Source: Synaphobranchus kaupii | Taxonomy: Eukaryota; Chordata; Actinopteri; Anguilliformes; Synaphobranchidae | NCBI GenBank assembly: GCA_029718625.1 | Contig: CM056381.1 | Location: 401,768 to 465,767, forward strand | Direction of reading: 5' to 3' | Length of the DNA: 64,000 bases | Notes under the pieces: generated by a model | Seen by the model: only the letters and a program-made list of their open reading frames with translations | The model's database searches: none | Told to the model about the DNA's origin: nothing | Position numbers and translations under genes: made by a program | Shown: positions 57,698 to 64,000 of the stretch, piece after piece | Layout of the letters: every line of letters starts with the position of its first letter | Position numbering within the stretch: position 1 is the stretch's first letter

Positions 57698-59610
57698 TAC
57701 AAACACCACAGACGCACGCACTCACACGCACATGCGTACGCACACTTGCATGCACTCTCACACACACCACGCACACTCACACACGTGCCTTCCAGACCTA
57801 AGCTGGGAGACGGACATGTCACATGTCCCTCCAGTAGCAAGCCGCCGCCTCTCCAGCCCGAACATTACCCAATTCACATCCCAATTGCATCCGTGTTAAA
57901 CACTCAGAGGAGAAGACGTATGAAACGTGCTATACAAATAAAGTTTCCTTGTGTTATTATTTTATAATTAGCCTATTTTTATAATCTAGGTGTGAAAAAA
58001 TAAACGGGCCAGGCTCCCTCTGATATGAAATATTAAAAATTAATGTTAGTTTGAGTTGGAAGTGAAGGGCAAACCTCAGGGTCACCCAGGGATACACAAG
58101 GAGCACGTCCCCTGATTAAGGCTAATGTGTGACCAGCACGAGCCGGTTACAAACTGATGAGACCCGTGCCGAGCGAAAACACTGCTCTCGTTAACGCCGT
58201 TCACCCCCAACGTTAAAACACCATGCTCCCCTGCACATTGCATTAGTATTCAATGAAGCATTATGCTGCAAAGCATTAGGTCATAAATAGGACACCCATA
58301 TCACAGAGGTTAATAAAAAACAATATCAAACATTTCATTCCACATCATTCACATAGTAATACATCCTGATAAGTCGTATTTGAATTGAAAATAACATGAA
58401 TGTACTTGACAAACACATCTTGGCAACTAAAACCAATGCTGCATTTAGTACCTCCAAGCAACTTAGATTGATTTCACATTTTAATTAAGGCTAAGCTTTC
58501 ATATTGTCATGCTACCTGTCAAAAAGGTCAGCGTAAAAACCAAATTCCCATTTGTAAATTGTGGCGTCTAAAGCTGCCCCCACATCCTGGAGCAGAAACA
58601 TGGCCGAATGTATTTTTACTCTCAAGTCGGAAGAGCTGCATCATTTAAGGTGACGCGTTTGGCGCTGAACCGCTAACGGCGGGAGCTTCTCAAGCGGCAC
58701 GTCGTGTCTGAGAGGGGGGGCGGGGGCCGGTAGGTCTAAAAACTCACCTCTTAGCGTGCGGCTTCTATGCGGGACCGCTGACTGGAAGCGTCCCTCGTCG
58801 TGCCCCCCCCCCCCCCACCCCCACCCCCCCGGCCTGCGAAACAGACTGCGCAGAGGAGGGCTGTCAGCGCGCCCGGTGAACTCCCCCGTGGACGCGCCGT
58901 CGCTCAAGCTGTTCCCTAAACCCGTCCAATTCGCCAATTCGCCGACAGATGGACGGGAAGCTAAAGGTTCCAAACCGTGTTATGCTAACCCAACGGTAGC
59001 GAGACTGCTGGAGACGGCCTCAAAAAAATAATTTAAATAAAGAAATTCAAAAATTATTTCTAAAAATCTCAGCTTCAGTTTCGACGCCTGACGGCCGCTC
59101 GTCGAGACGCGCGCTCGGAAATCCCGCCGACGCTACGGAGACCGGCGCTAGCCTGCTGGAGGAGCCTCACACGCGTGCTCTGCGCTCCGAGAAGGCTGTG
59201 GAAGGAAAGAGGGAGGAGGCTCACCGGCGTTGGAGATGCGTCTCCCTCGCTCCCAGTCCATCTGCTCGCGGTCCAGCTGCTCCTGCTGCTCTCTCTCCTG
59301 ACGTTCCCGCTCCATCAGCTCCCGTTCTCGCTCCGCCCGCTCTCGCTCCGCCCGCTCCCTCTCCTGCGTCTCTCGCTCCAGTTGCTCCTGCTCCTGACGC
59401 TCCCTCTCCAGCCGCTCCTGGTGCTCGCGCTCGGCGTTCTCGCGCTCCTGCCTCTCCCGCTCCAGGCGTTCCCGCTCCTGGCGTTCCCGCTCGAGCATCT
59501 CGCGCTCCTGGCGTTCCCGATCTTGGCGCTCCCGCTCCTGGTGCTCCTGGCGCTCCCGCTCGAGGCGCTCGCGCTCCTGCTCCTTCTGACGCTGCAGCTC
59601 CTGCAGCTGC
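45626..59610 (-). CDS. ENAH: ENAH/Mena, partial: exons from LERER region to stop
   Basis: ENAH is an Ena/VASP protein that binds profilin-actin and filament barbed ends and promotes elongation at lamellipodia, filopodia and adhesions. Visible exons (high to low) are 59610-59225 (LERER repeats), 56068-55309 (long proline-rich, with a shorter form starting at 55407), 53243-52904 (polyproline and G-actin site), 52336-52200, 51770-51716, 51193-51145, 50713-50649, 47892-47808, 45945-45888 and 45663-45626. Splice phases agree throughout. Signatures are PLAGLAAALAGAKLRKVSR (G-actin binding), GLMEEMSALLARR (F-actin-binding region), and EGLDYDRLKQ plus DILDEMRKELTKLKEELID (tetramerising coiled coil). 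The EVH1 exons are not in the window. Single-base indels break the frame in the GC-rich exons and twice in 50713-50649. They look like sequence errors. I did not recognise an equivalent of mammalian epithelial exon 11a between 50649 and 47892. Confidence 0.96.
45888..45945 (-). CDS. ENAH: ENAH tetramerisation coiled-coil exon
   Basis: 58 nt, phase 0 to 1, acceptor ATTGCAG, donor GTAAGC. It encodes DILDEMRKELTKLKEELID, almost identical to human ENAH. Confidence 0.97.
45946..47337 (-). other. ENAH: ENAH intron, with a tRNA-like relic
   Basis: Intronic sequence. At 46303-46369 the minus strand reads tagctgattggtaacgc (A-box-like) and gggttcaaatctcacc (B-box-like). This looks like a tRNA-derived SINE head or tRNA relic, and no intact cloverleaf was confirmed. 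Confidence 0.5.
47338..47510. repeat. (TG)n flanked by a 57-bp direct repeat
   Basis: A block containing gagcactctgcatgctttta, then ttcactgcccagtctcacac, occurs at 47342-47393. It recurs with one base change at 47456-47508, with a TG tract of about 60 bp between. The copies are in direct orientation. Confidence 0.9.
47808..47892 (-). CDS. ENAH: ENAH exon PKSTP...EGLDYDRLKQ
   Basis: 85 nt, phase 2 to 0, acceptor CCCCCAG, donor GTAACG. It encodes PKSTPTPSGSLSANGVAAEG, then LDYDRLKQ, which starts the tetramerisation coiled coil. A G-rich run sits about 30 nt into the intron. Confidence 0.96.
47893..50648 (-). other. ENAH: ENAH intron, no further exon recognised
   Basis: Contains G/C homopolymers (C-rich at 49777-49804 and 49979-50033). 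I looked for an alternatively spliced exon like mammalian 11a and saw none. Frames here are low complexity. Confidence 0.5.
50649..50713 (-). CDS. ENAH: ENAH exon with WERTNTMNGS, two 1-bp losses
   Basis: Acceptor ATTTCAG, donor GTAAAT. The phases require 67 nt but only 65 are present. WERTNTMNGS is clear. The expected KPW before it and KSPVIGR after it appear only if one base is missing on each side (a CC reduced to C near 50699 and an AAA reduced to AA near 50671). Confidence 0.9.
51145..51193 (-). CDS. ENAH: ENAH linker exon EEAESTTPKV
   Basis: 49 nt, phase 0 to 1, acceptor GTCCACAG, donor GTGAGG. It encodes EEAESTTPKVSACSTP, matching the Ser/Thr-rich linker of mammalian ENAH by position and composition. 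Confidence 0.8.
51716..51770 (-). CDS. ENAH: ENAH EVH2 exon RRRIAEKGSS
   Basis: 55 nt, phase 2 to 0, donor GTGAGT. It encodes RRIAEKGSSPEPEQKDKP. The acceptor AATGCAG is preceded by an uninterrupted C28 tract on the coding strand. Confidence 0.93.
51786..51813. repeat. G28 homopolymer (C28 in ENAH pre-mRNA)
   Basis: 28 consecutive G on the plus strand, 15 bp from the acceptor of the ENAH exon at 51770. Confidence 0.95.
52200..52336 (-). CDS. ENAH: ENAH EVH2 exon with GLMEEMSALLAR
   Basis: 137 nt, phase 0 to 2, acceptor TTCGCAG, donor GTGAAA (weaker). It encodes a Gly/Ala-rich linker, then GNGPLPGGGGLMEEMSALLA and RR, the start of the F-actin-binding block of the EVH2 domain. Confidence 0.95.
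52904..53243 (-). CDS. ENAH: ENAH polyproline and G-actin-binding exon
   Basis: Acceptor CTAACAG, donor GTGAGA. It begins DAPQGPPAPPPPPP and continues in the next frame as TAGPPQPPAPPPPPPPPLPP and GPPPPPGPPPPLPPSG (profilin- and SH3-binding prolines). It ends in the original register as LGPEENRPLAGLAAALAGAK, then LRKVSR. Length 340 does not fit the flanking phases. The switches lie near 53195 and 52985-53010, both in C/G homopolymers. Confidence 0.9.
53244..55308 (-). other. ENAH: ENAH intron
   Basis: No additional exon recognised. A direct repeat (tgttccgtgtatgcaagtct against tgtttcgtgtatgcaagtct) lies at about 53383-53441. The remainder is ordinary intronic sequence. Confidence 0.5.
55309..55407 (-). 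CDS. ENAH: ENAH short alternative of the preceding exon
   Basis: CTCCACAG at 55408 followed by 99 nt in phase 1 to 1 would join directly to the LERER exon, giving ASPACAQHSVNSVLGDS. This corresponds to the human constitutive segment that contains NSVLGDSSASEPG. Donor GTAAGG. The frame is intact. Confidence 0.85.
55309..56068 (-). CDS. ENAH: ENAH long proline-rich (Mena140-type) exon
   Basis: The acceptor GTGCTCAG at 56069 joins in phase to the LERER exon, giving ISNA|AFESTLYNPPPPEYSKT. Segments strongly like mouse neuronal Mena follow in three frames: SRFATSLGSAFHPVLPHYAT, then FSPLPPSPPVMISSPPGKA, then a polyproline stretch and SVNSVLGDSCSS before GTAAGG at 55308. Frame switches fall in G/C homopolymer zones at about 55935-55985, 55792-55840 and 55535-55570, consistent with indel errors. 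No convincing donor splits it, so the long form may arise from alternative 3' splice sites. Confidence 0.85.
56069..59224 (-). other. ENAH: ENAH intron
   Basis: Holds a (GA)n tract at 56140-56175, an (AC)n tract at 57627-57694, C-rich runs at 58803-58831 and a short LINE-like tail near 57913-57950 (gctatacaaataaagtttcc). Open frames at 58641-59031 on both strands are GC-driven and unassigned. Confidence 0.5.
57627..57694. repeat. (AC)n microsatellite
   Basis: Nearly perfect AC run of about 68 bp. Confidence 0.97.
59225..59610 (-). CDS. ENAH: ENAH LERER-repeat exon
   Basis: 386 nt, phase 2 to 1, acceptor CGGCAG, donor GTGAGC. It starts QLQELQRQKEQERERLERER and continues as LERERQERE-type repeats to REQMDWERGRRISNA. 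In mammals this highly charged helix binds integrin alpha5 and is Mena-specific, separating it from VASP and EVL. The frame is intact. Confidence 0.96.
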
Positions 59611-60259
59611 CTGCCGGGGGGAGGAGGAGGAGGAGAGAAGAGACGATGTCAGGGACAGCACGGCTTCTCCACATTTTCATCACAAACACAGCCACTGCTC
59701 TCCACCGTGTGCACATAACGTAAAGATAATTCACCCAGGTTAACTTTCTGTCCCCTAGTCCCTTAACATAAGGCATACTGTACCATGCTAACAGACACAC
59801 ATCAAGTACACCTGGCCACCATTACAGGCTACAACCGAGAAAAGGTTAGCGCATTTCATCTACAACCAAGAACATGTAGACTAGTTTCTGCCAGAAACTT
59901 TCTGGGTTGTTTCCAAAGAAATCACAGATAATTCCCGCAATATTCCCAAGCACTGCAACCTTCCCCGTGTAGCTCCACAACCGTAGTTTTAAGCGGCGTC
60001 AAAGACAACAACACATGTCCGTTTTCCCTGACAGTTCCGTCCCCACAACACACTTACAATTCTGGCTCACGGAGCAATTGCGGGGCGCTCTGGTACAGGA
60101 TTGAGCCACTAGGGGGCGGCATGCTTCTGCGAGAGGAGCGACCGCGTCGCTGTGGAGCTTCGGCAAGTACGGGTGACCTTTCTGCTGCCGTCGCTGGCAG
60201 GAAGCCAGCCATTTAAACTGCCTGTTCCTGCACACAGGGACTGCGAGTGATCCCCCGTC
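59611..60259 (-). other. ENAH: ENAH intron, upstream of the LERER exon
   Basis: No exon recognised. The EVH1 exons and the short exon preceding LERER were sought to position 64000 and not found. Confidence 0.5.
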
Positions 60260-60261
60260 AC

Positions 60262-60306
60262 GTTCCCGCAAGGCTTGTGCAGGTTGGGCTCATCTGTGCT
60301 GTGTTA

Positions 60307-60367
<61 letters not shown>

Positions 60368-60416
60368 GTACGTCTCCTCGAGGCTTGGTCAGGTTGGGCT
60401 CATCTGTGCTGTGTTA

Positions 60417-60487
<71 letters not shown>

Positions 60488-60536
60488 GTACGTCTCCTCG
60501 AGGCTTGGTCAGGTTGGGCTCATCTGTGCTGTGTTA

Positions 60537-60583
<47 letters not shown>

Positions 60584-60625
60584 GTACGTCCCCGCGAGGC
60601 TTGGTCAGGTTGGGCTCCACTGCAC
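60262..60625. repeat. three tandem blocks, each unique ~55 bp + (GT)n
   Basis: A block reading aggttgggctcatctgtgct, then gtgttaca, leads into (GT)n and then gcggtacgtc, and is repeated three times at about 60276, 60390 and 60510. A fourth partial block lacks GT. The GT tracts shorten from about 68 to 44 bp in the last. Confidence 0.93.
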
Positions 60626-61222
60626 GCACGGTGTTACTGCGTGTGTGAGGTACACAGACCTCATTTTGTCCTGACGTTTCCGACGCGCCTGAGGCTGTGA
60701 ATCAAACCCACAACACCCGGCGAGCTCGGGCTTCTTAAAGGTCACGTCCAACGGCGCGGAAGCGTGACGCAGCCCGAAAACTCTGGGCTCTGGGCTCTCA
60801 GGAGAGACCTTGGCTTCGCTGACGGTATCGACCCGGAGCCCAAAGCGCGTCCGTCGCTAACCCAGCCGCCGGGATCGATGTGGTGACAAACGACGTACAC
60901 GGAACCGAACGCGGGCGGGCGTCTGTTCGTTCTGGAATCGCCCGGGTGGCCGAGTTCAAACGGCGTCGGCGTTCCCGGGGTGAACGAGGCAGGCGGTTTA
61001 AATTAAATAAATAAAACGGAGCCCGGGAACAGTGTGCTCCACTCCCGACTGTAAAACTGAATCAATACCTGAGCTTCTGGAGCTTTCTACTGTGAAAGCT
61101 CAGGTAACATGCGTTAATGTGCTCAGACACACACACAAGCGTGCACACGCAGAGACAGACACACAAGTGACCTTGCCCTGTGCTACTGCAACTTCAGGTT
61201 TTATGCTGTAGGAGGATCTCCC

Positions 61223-62890
61223 TGATCTCAGGGTATAGGAGGCAGCCGTGTGCAGGGGGTATAGGAGGCAGCCGTGTGGAGACGGTATAGGAGGCAGCCG
61301 TGTGGAGACGGTATAGGAGGCAGCCGTGTGGAGGGGGGTATAGGAGGCAGCCGTGTGGAGGGGGGTATAGGAGGCAGCCGTGTGGAGAGGGTTATAGGAG
61401 GCAGCCGTGTGGAGGGGGGTATAGGAGGCAGCCGTGTGGAGGGGGTATAGGAGGCAGCCGTGTGGAGAGGGTATAGGAGACAGCCGTGTGGAGGGGGTAT
61501 AGGAGGCAGCCGTGTGGAGAGGGTATAGGAGGCAGCCGTGTGGAGGGGGTATAGGAGGCAGCCGTGTGGAGGGGGTATAGGAGGCAGCCGTGTGGAGGGG
61601 GTATAGGAGGCAGCCGTGTGGAGGGGGTATAGGAGGCAGCCGTGTGGAGGGGGTATAGGAGGCAGCCGTGTGGAGGGGGTATAGGAGGCAGCCGTGTGGA
61701 GGGGGTATAGGAGGCAGCCGTTGTGGAGGGGGTATAGGAGGCAGCCGTGTGGAGGGGGTATAGGAGGGCAGCCGTGTGGAGAGGGTATAGGAGGCAGCCG
61801 TGTGGAGGGGGTATAGGAGGCAGCCGTGTGGAGAGGGTATAGGAAGGCAGCCGTGTGGAGGGGGTATAGGAGGCAGCCGTGTGGAGAGGGTATAGGAGGC
61901 AGCCGTGTGGGAGGGGGTATAGGAGGCAGCCGTGTGGAGAGGGTATAGGAGACAGCCGTGTGGAGGGGGTATAGGAGGCAGCCGTGTGGAGAGGGTATAG
62001 GAGACAGCCGTGTGGAGGGGGTATAGGAGGCAGCCGTGTGGAGAGGGTATAGGAGGCAGCCGTGTGGAGGGGGTATAGGAGGCAGCCGTGTGGAGGGGGT
62101 ATAGGAGGCAGCCGTGTGGAGGGGGTATAGGAGGCAGCCGTGTGGAGGGGGTATAGGAGGCAGCCGTGTGGAGGGGGTATAGGAGGCAGCCGTGTGGAGG
62201 GGGTATAGGAGGCAGCCGTGTGGAGGGGGTATAGGAGGCAGCCGTGTGGGAGGGGGTATAGGAGGCAGCCGTGTGGAGGGGGTATAGGAGGCAGCCGTGT
62301 GGAGAGGGTATAGGAGGCAGCCGTGTGGAGGGGGTATAGGAGGCAGCCGTGTGGAGGGGGTATAGGAGGCAGCCGTGTGGAGAGGGTATAGGAGGCAGCC
62401 GTGTGGAGGGGGTATAGGAGGCAGCCGTGTGGAGAGGGTATAGGAGGCAGCCGTGTGGAGAGGGTATAGGAGGCAGCCGTGTGGAGGGGGTATAGGAGGC
62501 AGCCGTGTGGAGGGGGTATAGGAGGCAGCCGTGTGGAGGGGGTATAGGAGGCAGCCGTGTGGAGGGGGTATAGGAGGCAGCCGTGTGGAGAGGGTATAGG
62601 AGGCAGCCGTGTGGAGGGGGTATAGGAGGCAGCCGTGTGGAGGGGGTATAGGAGGCAGCCGTGTGGAGGGGGTATAGGAGGCAGCCGTGTGGAGAGGGGT
62701 ATAGGAGGCAGCCGTGTGGAGGGGGTATAGGAGGCAGCCGTGTGGAGGGGGTATAGGAGGCAGCCGTGTGGAGGGGGTATATGAGGCAGCCGTGTGGAGG
62801 GGGTATAGGAGGCAGCCGTGTGGAGAGGGGTATAGGAGGCAGCCGTGTGGAGAGGGTATAGGAGGCAGCCGTGTGGAGGGGGTATAGGGG
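61223..62890. repeat. 26-bp G-rich minisatellite, ~63 copies
   Basis: The unit is gtataggaggcagccgtgtg then gagggg. Variants include gagagg, gacagcc and scattered single-base insertions. It lies within the ENAH intron upstream of the LERER exon. The plus strand is G-rich, so the ENAH transcript strand is C-rich. Confidence 0.97.
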
Positions 62891-64000
62891 ACAGTCAGAG
62901 GGGGGTGGAGAATCTCACAGTGATGTTCTCAGAGCAGCGTTATTCGCGGGTAGCGGGTCCTTCTCAGAGCACAGTCATGAGCGCCAGGGCCTCCCTCTCC
63001 CGCCATCTGGCCTGCCGCAACGCACACCTGTTCCTCCGCGCGCGGGAAAGGAGCGATGACACGGCACACAGGCACCCCGCCAGCCACGCCCCCCATATCA
63101 CCCCCAACCCATTGAGCTCCGCCCCTTTATTATTTAAAAAAATAATAGATGTAGATGGCAACGACAATTATTATTATTACTATTATTATTAAGCCACACA
63201 AACGAGTCAGACTGCATTCTGTGTCCTGTCAGGTGGCAGGTCTCCCCTTCAGGTTTTCTCCTCCTCTCTTTCCCTCTCTCTCTCTCTCTCCTCATCATTT
63301 CTCCCCTGTCAGCGACGCTCAGCGCTCACCATTCCCGGCCTCCCCAACTCCCCGAGGATGCTCCCCTGCTCCCCTGCTCCGCGGCAGAGAGGGAGCGGAG
63401 AGACCAGCGCTCAAACGCCCGCGGTGTTCCGCGCGGCCTCCGAGACAGAGAGAGAGAGAGAGCGGGCGAGTTAATCGCAGCGCTGGGAACACATTCATAA
63501 TTCAGCCTCTCGCCAGGTCTCCGGAGGACACGGCCTTTCAGGACAAGCGTTCCCGGCTTTTTCCATCACGCCCACCTCGCCCGCATCCTCAATGCCTTCA
63601 GCGCACACAGCCAGAGGACGGCTAGTCACGCTTAGCCTGGAATCAGTCACTTAGAACTAGCGCTCACACTGACAGAGAACTTACAGGAAACCCAACACAA
63701 ACGCTGGACTGGGGTGATTGTTGGGCTGGGCCATATACTCGTTTGAATTTATTTTTTTTGAGCGCAATAACAATCATCGCCACCGTGTGGTGCATTGCCC
63801 CCATGCGATTAAGGGCATACAACCTCCGTGCGATTGACGAAAACGTATCATGATCACATGGAAGCTGTACGACCTTACTGCTGACTGGCTGCCTTATCAA
63901 CATTCAATAGATATCAGTGGTCATTTTACTTTCTTCCGGAAGTATTTCAGATGTTTACTCCCGCATCAGGTATAACTGAAGAAGAAAAAAAAGACAGAAA
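62891..64000. other. ENAH intron or upstream sequence, no exon recognised
   Basis: GC-richer stretch with (TTA)n at 63159-63190, (CT)n near 63274-63291 and (GA)n near 63447-63462. No EVH1 coding segment, RNA gene or mobile element was identified. Confidence 0.5.

Noticed and set aside
58641..59031. Protein-like frames on both strands within an ENAH intron
   Set aside because: GC-driven openness on both strands, no ENAH homology and no consistent splice phase with neighbouring exons.
59175..59743. Plus-strand Leu-rich and Ala/Pro-rich frames of about 180 codons
   Set aside because: Antisense shadows of the ENAH LERER repeat exon, whose splice sites and homology fix the coding strand as minus.

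Overview
The window is vertebrate nuclear DNA, most probably from a ray-finned (teleost-type) fish. The evidence is split genes with GT-AG introns, Tc1-like DNA transposons, a V-SINE-like tail, small foldback elements, long (CA)n/(TG)n tracts and large minisatellites. The species cannot be named from the sequence alone.

Two protein genes are certain, and both lie on the minus strand. LBR (lamin B receptor) has 13 coding exons between 35986 and 27349: a Tudor domain, an RS/basic linker, then a membrane-embedded sterol C14-reductase-like domain. ENAH (Mena, an Ena/VASP actin regulator) follows upstream. Its LERER-repeat, long proline-rich, EVH2 and C-terminal coiled-coil exons lie between 59610 and 45626. 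Its EVH1 exons were not found and should lie beyond position 64000. The two genes are neighbours in human 1q42 as well, so this is a conserved syntenic block. They act separately: LBR tethers heterochromatin and lamin B to the inner nuclear membrane and supports sterol synthesis, while ENAH promotes actin filament elongation at leading edges and adhesions.

Layout: 1-11 kb is intergenic with foldback elements, a SINE and microsatellites. 11.2-12.4 kb is a broken leucine-rich-repeat gene. 12.7-14.3 kb is a Tc1 element with a frameshifted transposase. 19.05-20.46 kb is a 33-bp minisatellite packed with CACGTG. 21.5-24 kb holds a doubtful small spliced gene and degenerate repeats. 25.3-39.2 kb is LBR, including its 3' UTR, introns carrying a Tc1-derived element, a 48-bp minisatellite and a MITE, and a CCAAT-box promoter. 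37.7-40.4 kb is saturated with AACGTTAGC-type words. About 41.4-45.6 kb is the probable ENAH 3' UTR. 45.6-59.6 kb holds the ENAH exons. 60.2-62.9 kb is (GT)n blocks and a 26-bp minisatellite inside an ENAH intron.

A recurring theme is single-base indels, mostly in homopolymers, inside exons that are otherwise excellent. LBR exons 6 and 7 are affected, as are several ENAH exons. With two indels removed, the LBR exons total exactly 621 codons. These look like consensus errors of a long-read assembly rather than gene decay. I found no clearly new biological system. The most useful observations are a stop-free, frame-preserving 102-bp LBR intron, the E-box minisatellite, a C28 polypyrimidine tract at an ENAH splice site, and the same repeat module beside two different Tc1 termini.
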